Source of the DNA: Melitaea cinxia
Lineage: Eukaryota > Arthropoda > Insecta > Lepidoptera > Nymphalidae
Direction of reading: 5' to 3'
Assembly (NCBI RefSeq): GCF_905220565.1
Contig: NC_059406.1
Coordinates: forward strand, 15,634,001 to 15,698,000
Length of the DNA: 64,000 nucleotides
The notes below the pieces were generated by a model. The model did not search any database, had not been told where the DNA came from, and saw only the letters and a list, made by a program, of their open reading frames with translations. The position numbers and the translations under genes were made by a program. How positions within the stretch are numbered: position 1 is the stretch's first letter; the number at the start of each line of letters is the position of its first letter. Positions 31,292 through 43,829 of the stretch are shown here, piece after piece.

Positions 31292-34200
31292 TTACTCATT
31301 ATTAAGAGTAACATTAGTGACAAGTCCTTCCCCTATAATCTTGAAATCTTCAATAATAGCATCGATGTTAACTTTGTATTTTGTCTGTCCGTTTGTCGTC
31401 ACAGGTTTTAATCCGTTCGCTTTGAGTATCTGGAACAAATTATTAATAACACAATATTATTTTTTTTAAATGTGTAGACGACAAATATGGTTTTTATTTC
31501 TATACTATAAACTCTCAAACGTGTGCAGTTAGAATATAATCATTACATTTTCTTAATTTTTCATTCCATAAGAACAAAGTAACGCAAAAATTAAAAAAAA
31601 AAACCGCTAGAATTAACCAAGTGTTCTCAAGCAACACATTAAGCGATTAACTTTTATTTATATAGATTAATTATTATATATGATTTAGGCCCTATAAAAA
31701 TAAATTACCTGTAAATCTTTCGTCTCGTGAACATCCGGCTTCCACAACACTGCGATGACGTCTCCTCCGTACACGTCGTAGAAGAAAACCGCGAAGTCGT
31801 CATAAATCGACTAGAAAATAGAAATATTAAAGAAATTTTACCACTTCGAGTAATATAAAGTATAATGTCATACTTATGTACATATAGTATAAAACAAAAA
31901 AAAGAGTATGCTTTAGACCACACGACTGAAGTAAAACTTCTTTAGCTCCACTAACTTATATCTCCCTCTCAACTCCCGTTCACCTCGCCCGATCACACTT
32001 TTCGTAACGCTCTCGTCAATCATGCACCACCTTACTCCCCGAGTCAAGCGTGTATAAAGGAGTTTTACTTCAAAAAGATATAATGGTTTGTCACCACAGA
32101 AAATATTAAGATTACTGTGATAAACAATAAAACTAAAGGAACTGCTAAAATTATTAACACACATAATTTATGTACTGTTAAATAACTTAATATAAAATTA
32201 ACTTAGAACCAGATTGAGATATCTATAAACTCGCTTTGACACACGGTTTTACTAATAAAATGTCACAGGTTGTGGGAGTCCTGGTATACACTGTCAAGTG
32301 ATTTTCACTTTATGTAATCATTTGTGTACATAAACTATTGGATTATCGAGTTAATAAGTAAAATTTATCTTATATCTAATCTACTGCTTATATTTTAATT
32401 ACTTTTTGTATATAGCTAAAAAATATTATGTAATGTATATGGTGTAATTCAATGTCTTTTATTTGTATGTTTATACAAAAATTATTGAAGTTATACCTTT
32501 TTTTTTTATGTCACTAGGTCGGCAAACAAGCGTACGGCTCACCTGATGGTAAGCGATTACCGTAGCTTATAGACATCTGCAACACCAGAAGCATCGCAAG
32601 CGCGTTGCCGACCCTATCCCCCCCCCCCCAAGGAGCTCTGGTCACCTTACTCACCAACAGGAACACAATACTGCTTGAAAACAGTATTATTTAGCTGTGA
32701 TCTTCTGCAAGGTCGAGGTACTACCACAGTCGGGCTGCTCCATATTTTGAGCAGGAAATTTCTGCTGTGCCCTACCTTTAGTTCTTCCAGATATCTGCGT
32801 ACAGGGTTGAACTCGACAACAGGTATGAGGTCGGTGATGGAGCCCTGAGGCTTCGCGCGGGGCTTCGAACACAGCCTCTCGCCGGAGAACGGCACCAGGT
32901 GAGGGTTCAGGTGGATCAGCACGTCGTAGCCCTTAAGGGATGGGATGAAGGTCTCCTGGGGATAAATTAAGACCAGATTGAGTAGAAAAAAATTAAGTTA
33001 AATCTAACGTAATTTATAATGTTATTGAATTGTAGCAATTAAATAAGAATTTAGCTATTAATAATTAAATTACGTCCTTTGGTCTTGTCAATATTTCTGG
33101 TAAAGTCTTTTATAAAGACAAATAAATGTCAGTATAAAAATCGCGAGGGGAAGAGCCAATATCAAATTTGCCGTATACTACCGCTATTGTGCGGATATGC
33201 TTGTTTAATAAATATATTAGTAGTTGACCCCACAAACGTTTTTTTGCCATATATGCTATTAACCCCTTCAATCCCCCCTTCATAACTTAGTGGTATGAAA
33301 AATAGATGTCGGCCGATTTTCAGATCGACCCGATATACACACAAAATTTCATAAAAATCGGTTCAGTCGTTTCGGACGAGTAAGTTATAAGTAACATTGT
33401 GAGACGAGAATTTTATATATAAGATAATATTTTATAAAGTCAATACTAATAGTTAACGCGCGTGTCAGTACGGTCCCGCCGAGGGGGGGGGGGCGTTACG
33501 ACTCGGCTATCGTCTGCGACGCCGAGCCGCCACTAGTACTGTAGCGACATCTATCGAGCAGCATACGAACTTACGGAACTAGAGAAAAGCTGACGTATCC
33601 TACATCGCGCTATCAAAGTTATCAAAGTGATTGAGTATATATACAAGATCCCAACCGTCGGGGCGTTAACCCACCAGACATAACACCGGTCTGGTCGGAG
33701 GATCTACCCTGTGCGATGGCGGACGAGGAATTCAACACCGTGTTCCTCACGTCCCCAAAGTACTATTTACGAATCAGGCCGCAGCTGTCGCCGCCTCCGC
33801 GTGCACTGAGGCACTTTTAACTGAGGTAGGGCACAGCAGCAATTTCCAGCTCAAAATATGGAGCAGCCCGACTGGGGTAGTACCTCGACCTTACAGAAGA
33901 TCACAGCAAAATAATACTGCTTTCAAGCAGTATTGTGTTCCTGTTGGCGAGTAAGGTGACCAGAGCTCCTGGGGGGATTGGGTCGGCAACGCGCTTGCGA
34001 TGCTTCCGGTGTTGCAGGCGTCTATAAGCTACGGTAATCGCTTACCATCAGGTGAGCCGTACGCTTGTTTGCCGACCTAGTGACATAAAAAAAAAAAAAA
34101 CTGACCAGGATGTCTTCCCTGGTGTCCGCCAGTAGCGCCGTCTCCGCGAACTGTAGGGAGGCCCGCGCTAGGGCCCGGGCCCGTAGCGCAGCCCTGACGC

Positions 34201-37200
34201 CCGGCCCTGTACGGCCCCAAACGGCCGGTAGGGCTCCGTCGTACGCCGTCGCCACGAACATGTAGGGGGCACGCTCGTCCCGGGAAGCGAACTGGCGCTC
34301 TATTTCCGTCCTATCTTCCTCTGGAAACCATATAAAATAACGAGCGTGCTTTAGACCACACATATGCACCGTGTCTTAGATATACGAAATGGCTATCAGA
34401 GAGAGAGAGAAAATGTGTACTCGCACCTCTCTCTCTTGCTCCGTACGCCTCACCCGATCACGCTTTTCGCAACGCTCTCGTCTCAGCTTCCTCTCCAAGT
34501 TAAGCGAGCGTAAAAAAATTTTACTCCAAAGAGTTAAAATATTTTGATTTTTTATTTAATATTATTCCTTTCACTTTAGTAACTGTTATATGAATGTAAT
34601 AAATACAGATAACAAAATAATTTTATAAAAAAATTGTGAATTAATAAATTATTCATACTCGTATGTTCGAATAAAGCATAACCAATATCAAGAACTCACT
34701 CGCGACTATCACTTACATAAAAAAAAAATTAATTTGCATTATAAAATATGTAAAGGAACAAGATTCCTTTAAATTTTATGTCTATTTAATGTGAAATAAA
34801 GCAAAATCAAAAAAGCAATACTAACTAGTGAGATCATCGTTGAAGTCCAAGAGTATCATTTCCCGCGTCCAGTCGGTCTCAGCCAGCAGTTTCAACGCCC
34901 GCAGTAGGGCTGCACAGACGCTCAGCGGAGGCCCCATGGACGCCACCAGCGGGGACGCCCGGGTGAACACGGCGGCCACCAGCAGCTCCACCAGGGCGGG
35001 GGGGAAGTGGGGGGCCAGCAGGTGGCCGGACAGCCAGCGGGATAGCAGCGCTGTGGCCGGACCGAAGCATGGGTGGCGCTGGTGCAGTCTGAAACAAGAT
35101 GAGAGGTTTTATAGTCTGGAGAGTATTTATAAAAATACCGCTAGACTAGCCCGTTGGCGCAGTATGCAGTGCTCCTGCTTTCTGCTCCGCGGGTTGTGGG
35201 TTCGATTCTCGCCTTGAGTATAGGTGTAATGTTTATTATTTATTATTATTAGTTTATTTATATATTATGTATTAAGAATTTTTTTTTTCCTTTATTTTAG
35301 GCCTGCGATCAGTCGCCTAGACTATAATCAGGTGTGTTGCAAGAGATTAGTGTTTCGAGAGATAGAGCCACTGCTCCATCTCCCCTTAGTAAGGCAGCAC
35401 ATCGGCTCTCTTGAGTCTTCTAATTGGATTTGGTTGCAGAAGCATACTGGATAACGGGTTAGGATGAGTTGTCAAGCGGTCCTTGTAGTTGGCTGAATAT
35501 CGTTTTGCTTCATCCAAGATGGTTGGGATTTCTAGATACTCGTGAATTTCCGAGTTGCGAGCATACCAGGGCGCCGAGGAAAGTACCCTTAGAATATTGT
35601 TTTGGGCTCTCTGCAGGCACATAACGTTGGATTTACTGGCTGTCGACCACAGTTGGATTCCATATGTCCAAATCGGTTTTATTATGGAACAATATACCCT
35701 GAGCTTGTTGGATAAGGATAAGGCAGACTGTCTACCGAGGAGCCAGAGTAAACTTTTAAATCTTAGATTGATTTCATTGCGCTTCGTTTTTATATGATCT
35801 TTCCATGTCATCCTCCGGTCCAGGTGAAACCCTAGGTATTTGACGCAGGTTGATTGCGGCAATGTGTCTGGGCTTAGGTTGACCGGGGGGCATGTCTCAC
35901 GTCTTAGGGTAAATGTGATGTGGTGAGACTTTGGAGCGCTTGCTTTTATGCGCCACTTAGTCAACCAAGCATTGGTGGCATTGAGCTGGCTTTGCAACAA
36001 TCTGCTCGCTTCGTTTGGATCACGATCACAACTGAGGAAGGCCGCATCATCGGCAAAAGTGTATGTATTAAGAATGATTTAAAAAAAATAGTTACATCAG
36101 TCGGTTGTACCTATAACACAAGCATTCAGTTGCTTATTGAAGGAGCAGACGACCGTGTGTGAATGTCAAAGATATTTATTTATAACAATGCGCCAGCAAG
36201 GTAGACACTAATACATTTACAATAAACTCCACTCTAAACTGACTTGAAATTGCAATCTCCTCAACGGATGACACTAAACACTCTCAAACTCTCTCAAAGA
36301 CTCTTCAAAAATGATATCACAAAAATAACAAAAAGCGTACACAACTCACCCATGCAAAGCGCCCCTCAACCTCGGCAACAGAACAGTCTCCCGCTGCAAC
36401 TCCACACTGGCCTCAGTCTCCTGGAACCTCACCACCCCCCGCTCCACCCCCCTCCTCACCAGGGTGACCTCCTTGGGGTGGGCTATCTCCAGACGAAACA
36501 CGAAGCCACTCTTCAGAACATCCACGTAGGAGTCGGAGGCCTGTGTGGGCAAGGAGTATTGCTTCTTCAGTCGATCGGCTATTTGCAGGTGAAACGCTGC
36601 CTTCAAACAGCGGAACGCTTCCAGATCTCCTGGCCATTTGCCGCTGTGAGCTGGAACGAGTGGTAAATTGTGATTTAAATGTATATTGATAAATTGCTTT
36701 CTTAATTTTTTTGGCTAGCCCGTTAGCGCAGTTTGTAGTAGACCTACTTTCTGCTCCGCGGGTTGCGGGTTCGATTCCCGCCTATGTCTGGGTGTAATAT
36801 CTGTATATCAAGTTGCATAGTTTAGGAACAGAAGACCGACTGTGTGGATGTTAAAGATATTTATTTATTTATAATTGTTATTGTTAGAGCTTGTATACTT
36901 TGAACAGAGCCTGTTTCATCGGTTTTTGATAAAATTAACTGACGGTTAACAGTATCCAACAGATAAAAGTTATGAATGTATGAATATTTGTTACGAATAT
37001 TTGGAAAGATTTGCACAATCAAAGCTTAATTTAAAAATAAAGCTCCGTCCAATTAAGACATTACATTTTTACAGTCGATATGTAAACTACGAAACCTACG
37101 GGGAATATTGACGAGTTAACGAAAGGCCAACGCCATCTAGTGACATTGAAACGAGTACTTTAATATTAATTATACAAAGGTATGGTCTAAAAATCCACTC

Positions 37201-40200
37201 ACTTAGTTCCAAGATGGCTCTGTTCACGGGGATGTACTCGGGCAGCCTGCTGCTGGTGTCCTTAATCAGTGAGGCGTCTCCCCGGCGTCGCGGGTTATTC
37301 TCTGCCAGAGCGGGGAGTGGCGGGACGGGCTCGCAGTAGCTGAACACCGGGGATATGCCTGTGGACGTGGCTTTATTGATCAATTCATACACAAACAGCA
37401 CGCCCGGACCACGGCAAACATCTGTATGGCCAATACTAACGTATGCCATGTTGTTATGCCACGAAACAGTAACGTTCTACGTGACGTATTTTTTTAACGG
37501 TCCCTAGGAGATAGTCATTAAGACGATTAACGGCATACGGAGTAAAGACTTACTCATCCTCGTACCACTAGTCACCAGAACAGTCTTCAATTTAATTCGA
37601 ACATTGAACATTTTTAGGTGCTACATATTAAAGACTATCGTGGCTCTTCTACACACTCTCCTTACTATACAATTGTTTCTTGCCCTCCTCCTACCTTCCT
37701 CTCATTTTACACTCAAATATACCAGTGACATCACACTTTTAACTTTAAATAATTTCTTTAAACAAATACTGTTTGATGATTTTGACATCCCCTAGTTCCC
37801 CCCCACTCACCATAAACAGCAGTGATATCCAGAGGCAGCTGGCCGAGTGCCCTCAACTCTCCCCGGAGCTCGTCGAAGGCCTGCAGCACGGAGAGAGAGC
37901 TCTCGTCCAGCGGGGCGGCTCCAGCAGACCGTCTCACGGTCAAGGACTCCAGCTGGGAGCCGATGTGGAACAGCTGGGGGGGGGAGATGTCTGGAAGATA
38001 CGTTGAATAATAATACTCAGTTATTGACATACGTATATCAATATTAACATACTCAAGGTCCAAGTATTTTGCCTACAAACGCCACAGAGATGTAATATGG
38101 AGTTAGTGCTGAATATTTGTGCCTTTAAGTCATTTCAAATTTCTCCACAGCATCCCCCTTTTTAAATAAAAATCTTACACAACACATTAGTCTATCAACT
38201 TTCCACTAACAATAATAGCAGACAGTCCAGACACTGCTTTAACACCCTCAAACGAGTACAAAAAAGATCCTCAACATAATTAATCTTTTAATACGTGGTT
38301 CAAACGTCGCCTTGATACACTTAAATTATTTATTTCTATTATTGCATAACAATGAGTACATTACCTGGTATTTAATGTACCTAAATGTTCAATCGTAGCA
38401 ATTTTGAAATTGTTATGTATTTGCTAACATGACTCTTTTATTGGAGAAAAACTTCTTAACGCATGTTTCACTTGAAGAGTAAGGTGGTGAATGCGTGACG
38501 AGAGCGTTACAAAAAGTGTGATCGGGTGAGGCGAATGGAGCAAGAGAGAGAGGTGTGATCACACATTTTCTTTCTTTCTCTCATAGCCAATTACGTTTCG
38601 TATATCCAAGACACGGTGCAGACCTATTGCTAAAGAAGATTTACTTCAGTCGTGTGGTCTAAAGCACACTCGCTTCTTTAAGGCGTAGACATTTTTTTGA
38701 AGTTCCTTAATAATCACCTAAAGGCGAAATATTTCCATTTCGTTTCTCAAACGCGAACAAAGGAACTCACCGTACTTGATCTTCAGTAGGTGGTCCAGTA
38801 TCTGCCGGCAGATGTCTCTACGCTCGGCCAAGCAGTCCGCGCTCCACACACACGCTTCGGTGATGGAACCGTCTTGGAAACGACGGAGCTCCGATTTATC
38901 GCCCCAGAATGCCCTGAAATATACATTATATTGTAGACTGCAGCAGAAATATAATCGGCTGAGGTTTTGTACTTATGATATTTATGGTTGTATTTATAAA
39001 AAAAGTAATAACCCGAGTATTGTACAGATTTTGATGAAATTTAACTTTATTATTATTAGTGCCAATTACAATATGACCAAAAGTTGGGTCATGCAAGAGT
39101 CATACTGATTTAGAAAGAAAAAAAAAAAACTTGTTTATTGGCCATTCGCAAAATTGAACAGATACATTACAACAAAATGATGCAATTAAAAGAAAAAATG
39201 GACAAGGAATACACAGATGGCAAAAGAAAAGAAAAGCCAACTAGGTTACTGCCTCAGCATTGTTTTTACAGCAAAATTTACTGTCACAAACGCTGTCATT
39301 CTGGCAGAACCTGTCTGAAGATATGAGCAATAATAGTAATTTAAATACAATACAAAGCATATGAAATAATGAGAGTGCATGAGATCACAGGACTGAAGTA
39401 AAATCTCTTTAGCTCCATCTAACTTATATCTTCCTCACAACTTCCGTTCGCCTCGCCCGATCACACTTTTCGTAACGCTCTCGCCACACATTCACCAGCT
39501 CACTCTCCAAGTCAAACGTGCGTAAAGTTTTACTTCAATAAGATAAGTAATAACTATTAATTAATTTAGTCCTTACCTAAATTCTTCAGCCTCTGGCATA
39601 TTAGCGGGCGGTCCCTTATCGACAATGTTCATTGCGTTCTCAGGGTTCAAAATAAAGCCAAACATCAACTTTTCTTCATATCTGAAATAATTTATTATGT
39701 ACTCATAGAAAAAAAAATGGATATAAGATGGAAAGAAATGATTAAATATGTTATATTAAAAAAAAAACATTCAAAATGAAAAATACCAATAAACAGTGAA
39801 TTAATAACAAAACTTGAACAGATTACATAAAGATGTAAATTTTAAGACTTAATATTTAAACATTTTAAGTATAACGATGTATGTATAATTTTATTATTTT
39901 ATTCATTATGACGCATTAGCATTCAGACTGTAATATCCCACAGCTGGGCATAGGCATCTTTCTCCATATAGAAGAATTGGTGCTTAATCTGCCACGCTGC
40001 TCTACTACCGGTAGGCGGATATATTCCCTACTATGAGTAACGATCGCTATCAGGTGTACATGATAACAACCGGGACCAACGGCTTAACGTGCTCTCCGAG
40101 GCACGGTGGGGGGACCCACAAGGACTGCACAAACAAACCACGGCAAACATCTGTATGGCCAATACAAATGCTTGTCATGTGCGGGGTTCGAATCCGCACC

Positions 40201-40874
40201 CGCCAGCACAACAGCCACAAACCAGTGCTGTGACCGTGGCGCCAACGCGTCGTCTTTTACATTGCCATGTATATTATTTTTACAATATTAAAACAGCTAT
40301 TAAGAAATAGGGGTTTGGTGGCAGAAATGTGAAAATTTAGGGTTGTATGTATTTTTTAAATGACAAATCATAATAAAATAAAAAAATCCATAAAGATGAA
40401 AAAAGATTTTTTTTTTGGTTTAGGCCACCCTTATAACTTGGGGTTTAAAAAATAGTTTGCGATCGATTCTCGAAAATTTTGATATGATGCACAAAAAATT
40501 TCACACGAAATTTTTCTTAATAAAAAATATATGATTTTCTATAATAACTGCATAAACAACTAAACATCCAGAAATTTCCGCGTTATTACGCAAGTAGAAC
40601 AACAGTACCTACTTAGTATTAGTAAGATACGGAAAACCACACTCACCCCTCCTTCTTAGCCTTGTCTAATGGTTTTTTGACTGACCAGGAGAAATCTGCT
40701 TCAACAACTTGCTGTATCAAATCAACTCGCTCACCGAGGCCTTTTAACATCAAGTTGTAGAGAGCATCAGCGACCAGAGCTAAATGATCCACACCGTAGT
40801 TAACTCTGACTGTTTTAGGAGCTTTATTTAAAACAGTTTCCTTTACTTCGGAGAGATTTTTAAATCTATAAACA

Positions 40875-40905
<31 letters not shown>

Positions 40906-43829
40906 TTCATTTATTAATAAAAACATATTTTTATATTTTTTTAAAAATTGAGGTAGGACACAGCAGAAAATTTCCGACTCAAAATATGGAGAAGCCCAAC
41001 TGTGGTAGTACCTCGACCTTACAGAAGATCACAGCTAAATAATACTACTTTCAAGCAGTGTTGTGTTCCTGTTGGCGAGTAAGGTGACCAGAGCTCCTGG
41101 GCTTATTGGGAGTAGGATTGGCAACGCGCTTGCGATGCTTCTGGTGTTGCAGACGTCTAAAAGCTACGGTAATTGCTTACCATCAGGTGAGCCCTACGCT
41201 TGTTTGCCGACTTAATTGTATACACATATAAAAATAAAACTATCTAAGTAATTAGTAGTCTTGGTTTGAAAGAAAACTAGTATATGAAAACTTGGTAAAA
41301 TGTCATCGGTAAAAGTCACCTCAGAAGTATTTTGAAAATTTCATTCAGTTAAAATTTGAAGACTTGCTGTGGAAAATTTAAGTAGTACCATATTTTAAGA
41401 TTTCAACACACCTTAATATTCTATCAAATTGTAACAAGGGCGTTACGGGCGTCATAAATAACGGTATAAAACTATTTATCTTTCCATTATCTAGTATTTC
41501 CACTGCAAGACTCGATTCTCTTCGTAAAGCATAGTAAGTTCCTTTACACATTTGCCAGCACATATTATAGTAACCAGTCCTATCGAGGAATACTACTGGA
41601 AAATGTTCATGGAACTCTTGTATTGATGCATTCTGGTCTTTGCTAAGAGATATACCTTTTTTATCCCATTCTGATGACTCTGTAAACAAAAAAAATATAT
41701 ATATACAGCATGCTTTAAGATACGTTTACATGCGTTTAAATACGTTGAAGTAAAATTTCTTTACACATACTTGACTTGGAAAGTAAGCTGCTAATGTGTG
41801 ACGAGAGTGTTATGAAAAGTGTGATCTGACGAGGCAGACGGAAGTTGAGAGGAAGATATAAGTTGCATTGAGCTAAAAAAGTTTTACTTCAGTCGTGTGA
41901 TCTAAAGCACACTCGTTTTTTTTTTAAACTACTTGTAAACTGTCTTGACAATTCTTCTTTGCAGAATGTACATTAATAATCGATGGTAGTTTTACATTAA
42001 CAATAATTAATTTATCAATAATTGTGTTTGCAGGCAAACGAAGTAAAACTGACTTCAATTATATCGAAAAGAAATACGACGTAGGTAGATATTAAGGAAG
42101 GTTAATAGTCAAGGAAATACGCATTATCAAAGATTACTTCGGTACACCCAGTAAAAAGTTATGCAGATTTTTGAGTTTCCCTCAATTTCTCTGGGATCCC
42201 ATCATCAGATCCTGGTTTCCTTATCATGGTACCAAACTAGATATATCTCCTTTCCAACAAAAAAAGAATTATCAAAAAATGTGCATAAACGACAGAGTTA
42301 TCCTTGAACATACATAAAAAAATATATATATATATATACGGTTGAATTGAGAACCTCCTCCTTTATTGAAGTCGGTTAAAAACAAATATATTTCAAATTT
42401 CTAAAAAGACAACTCAAAGGTGATTTGAAACCTACTAGAATTAAGTAATTTATTATATTGATTTTTGAATCACTTCCTTGTGTAACTACCCTGTGATGTC
42501 TGAGAAATCATCTGTGACCTTTTTGCGCTTAGAATACTTAGTCAGTTCAAAAGATTTTGAGAAAAACAAATACCAATACTCTATAAATGTGAATACAAGT
42601 ACAAATTGCTAAATCGGGTATATAGCATTGTTTAGAAATATTTATAAAGATAAAATAATATACTTACTTAAAGCAATCCAGACATTCCTTATGATTTGAT
42701 AACTGCTCATAATGTTGTTTATTCTTTTCGACTGCACAAGATATGCAATCAACATACTAATTACATGTCCGGAGATTTGTAAACTGCGTTGTCTTAGCCA
42801 TATCTTAAGTAAGATAACAGCCTGTTTGAGATTTTCACTATTTATCAAAGTTTTTCTTAAAAACTCTTGATTTTCGGATGCAGTTATATCACATAGTATA
42901 CTGCTATTGTAGTATGGAGTTGGTGGACCGAGTTCAGACACATTCTCGGGGTTTTCTGACGAGTACAGCCACGATTCTCTCAAGTTATTACGAGACGGGC
43001 TAAATCTATGATATTTATATGCTTCAGCATCACAAGCAAGATTTAGTCGTACCAATAAATGGTTACCGAGTTTTCCGTTTGGTTTGATTTGAATGATAGG
43101 CTTTGTTTCACATCCATTCAAAAATGTATATTTTATTTCTTCTACTATTCCCAACTTCTTTAAATGAGAAGCTATACATGCCAGATATGCTGCGCGTTTT
43201 TTATGATATTTATAATTTATGGAATCATTCTTGGTGTATGTTTCAGCGGGGACTATTATTTGTAAGTCGATGATTAGTTTTGAACTAATCGAGCAATCCA
43301 TTGAATAGGAACCGACAATTTCGATATCGTTAAATTTATGAAATTTGAACATAACCTTTGTATTATCGTGGCGTTTACTTATCGGCAGTTTAACACCCAA
43401 TTGTTTAGCAAGCGACTTCTCAGTCAAATCATATTCTGTATCATCTTCAGGTATTGTCAACAAGTATGTTTTGAATGCTGTAAACCATTCTTGGAATCTT
43501 TTCACCGTTTTCTCTTTTACCTTAACTTCCTGGAGTACTTCCTCGATCTGAAGTCTGAATAGATTCGAATTAAAAAGATTTTCTGTCTCTTGAAGCCTGT
43601 TCAATTCGTTCGCGGTCGGTTGACGATATAAGCTCTTCGTTTTAATACGCTTTTTGCTATCTTTATTGACTGAATCACTCGGTCGTTTGCCATTTTCATT
43701 GATGATATTTGAATCACCGTCGTCCGAAAGAGAATTCTTCATTTCCTACAATTATATTAAGTGATTTATATTTGATATCGATAAAAATGATTTTTGAAAT
43801 AATAGTTTGCTACTTACGTGTTTTACCAT
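31292..43829 (-). CDS. NOL6: nucleolar protein 6 (Nrap family), 14 exons
   Basis: Nucleolar component of the small-subunit processome (UTP-C / pre-18S rRNA maturation); the Nrap family has nucleotidyltransferase-like folds. Exons on the minus strand, 5' to 3': 43829-43818, 43745-42668, 41679-41412, 40865-40647, 39681-39577, 38913-38771, 37990-37811, 37358-37203, 36650-36350, 35088-34826, 34320-34106, 32955-32776, 31810-31709, 31429-31292. The lengths sum to 3360 nt, giving 1119 residues plus stop (vertebrate NOL6 is about 1.15 kb of residues). Every intron is GT-AG. Recognisable stretches are VGSYSMDCSISSKLIIDLQI (about 148-167), the pattern YDDFAVFFYD(x3)GGD(x)IAVLWKP near the C-terminus, and DGSITEACVWSADC. 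The N-terminus is Lys-rich (KKRIKTK), likely nuclear/nucleolar targeting. The tiny first exon (MVKH) is inferred from ATGGTAAAACAC|GTAAGT; without it translation could begin at the Met at 43742. Confidence 0.93.
31900..32076 (+). mobile_element. short inverted-repeat element, family A (copy 4)
   Basis: Complete copy in NOL6 intron 12: GAGTATGCTTTAGACCACACG, GAAGTAAAACTTCTTTA, distal arm TAAAGGAGTTTTACTTC. Confidence 0.75.
32505..32775 (-). mobile_element. SINE-like repeat, family C (copy 3), abutting the NOL6 exon 12 donor
   Basis: Same strand as NOL6. Its 5' end GTAGGGCACAGC begins exactly at the first intron base after exon 12, so the GT of the splice donor lies in the first bases shared with the other copies. 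The A-rich tail is at 32500-32510. Confidence 0.75.
33205..33422 (-). mobile_element. Helitron-like element
   Basis: Minus strand starts TCTTATATATAAAATTCTCGTC. The body matches the copy at 50995-51202 (ATAGATGTCGGCCGATTTTC against ATAGATGTTGTTCGATTCTC). The 3' terminus is decayed (CAACTAC). Confidence 0.6.
33440..33821 (+). mobile_element. GC-rich LTR-leader-like fragment (tentative)
   Basis: Unusually GC-rich for an intron. It has a TATATATACAAG box near 33635, then CCCAACCGTCGGGGCG and an ATG at 33716. That ATG opens a 34-codon frame (MADEEFNTVFLTSPKYYLRI...) which stops where a family C element has landed. This layout resembles the LTR/leader and gag start of an LTR retroelement, but no second LTR or primer site was identified. 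Confidence 0.3.
33822..34090 (+). mobile_element. SINE-like repeat, family C (copy 4)
   Basis: Near-consensus copy: ACTGAGGTAGGGCACAGCAG to GCCGACCTAGTGACAT plus A14. It is antisense to NOL6 in intron 11. Confidence 0.75.
34339..34530 (+). mobile_element. short inverted-repeat element, family A (copy 5)
   Basis: In NOL6 intron 10: AACGAGCGTGCTTTAGACCAC ... TAAAAAAATTTTACTCC; the proximal arm is missing. Confidence 0.65.
35141..36172 (+). mobile_element. tRNA-derived SINE (family B) split by a jockey-like LINE
   Basis: The SINE head is at 35141-35265 (TAGCCCGTTGGCGCAG A box, GGGTTCGATTCTCGCC B box) and its tail at 36076-36172 (GTGTGAATGTCAAAGATATTT). The parts are separated by the LINE at 35280-36061 with its 14-bp duplication. 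An unsplit copy at 36711-36880 shows the original form. Confidence 0.75.
35280..36061 (-). mobile_element. jockey-like LINE, 5'-truncated, with target duplication
   Basis: The minus strand starts in the RT active site (TFADDAAFLSCDRDP) and continues through YLGFHLDRRMTWKDH and LRVYCSIIKPIWTYGIQLW to a stop at 35386, then a short 3' UTR and an A-run. It is flanked by TATGTATTAAGAAT at 35266-35279 and 36062-36075. The coding frame 36060-35386 is open but truncated, so it is not a gene. Confidence 0.88.
36711..36880 (+). mobile_element. tRNA-derived SINE, family B
   Basis: TAGCCCGTTAGCGCAG (A box), GGGTTCGATTCCCGCC (B box), tail GTGTGGATGTTAAAGATATT. In NOL6 intron 8. Confidence 0.75.
37405..37452 (-). 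mobile_element. SINE family A fragment
   Basis: About 45 bp (CACGGCAAACATCTGTATGGCC) matching 40139-40180, in NOL6 intron 7 close to the exon 8 acceptor. Confidence 0.5.
38445..38675 (-). mobile_element. short inverted-repeat element, family A (copy 6)
   Basis: Reverse orientation in NOL6 intron 6. The head AGCACACTCG is at its right end and both arms are recognisable. Confidence 0.7.
39369..39538 (+). mobile_element. short inverted-repeat element, family A (copy 7)
   Basis: In NOL6 intron 5: GACTGAAGTAAAATCTCTTTA ... GCGTAAAGTTTTACTTC. Confidence 0.7.
39918..40262 (-). mobile_element. tRNA-derived SINE, family A, near full length
   Basis: In the minus orientation: GACGCGTTGGCGCCACGG (A-box region), GGATTCGAACCCCGC (B box), CGGTCCCGGTTGTTATCATG, and the tail with CCCAGCTGTGGGATATTAC. 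In NOL6 intron 4. Confidence 0.8.
40884..40905. repeat. (TA)n microsatellite
   Basis: Pure TA tract just upstream (minus strand) of the exon 4 acceptor region in NOL6 intron 3. Confidence 0.85.
40952..41218 (+). mobile_element. SINE-like repeat, family C (copy 5)
   Basis: ATTGAGGTAGGACACAGCAG to GCCGACTTAATTG; antisense in NOL6 intron 3. Confidence 0.75.
41745..41918 (-). mobile_element. short inverted-repeat element, family A (copy 8)
   Basis: In NOL6 intron 2: GAAGTAAAATTTCTTTACAC on the left, AAAGTTTTACTTC and the CTAAAGCACACTCG head on the right. Confidence 0.7.
42026..42383 (-). mobile_element. short element, family D
   Basis: Reverse copy with both ends (ACTGACTTCAATTATATCG ... TTTATTGAAGTCGGTTAAAA) and the conserved core CCATCATCAGATCCTGG. 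In NOL6 intron 2. Confidence 0.6.

Noticed and set aside
34828..35217. 129-codon + strand frame over a GC-rich stretch
   Set aside because: Antisense of NOL6 exon 10, which accounts for its base composition.
35386..36000. 204-codon frame as a host gene
   Set aside because: Clear jockey-like RT C-terminus, 5'-truncated and flanked by a target duplication.
36244..36666. 140-codon + strand frame
   Set aside because: Antisense of NOL6 exon 9.
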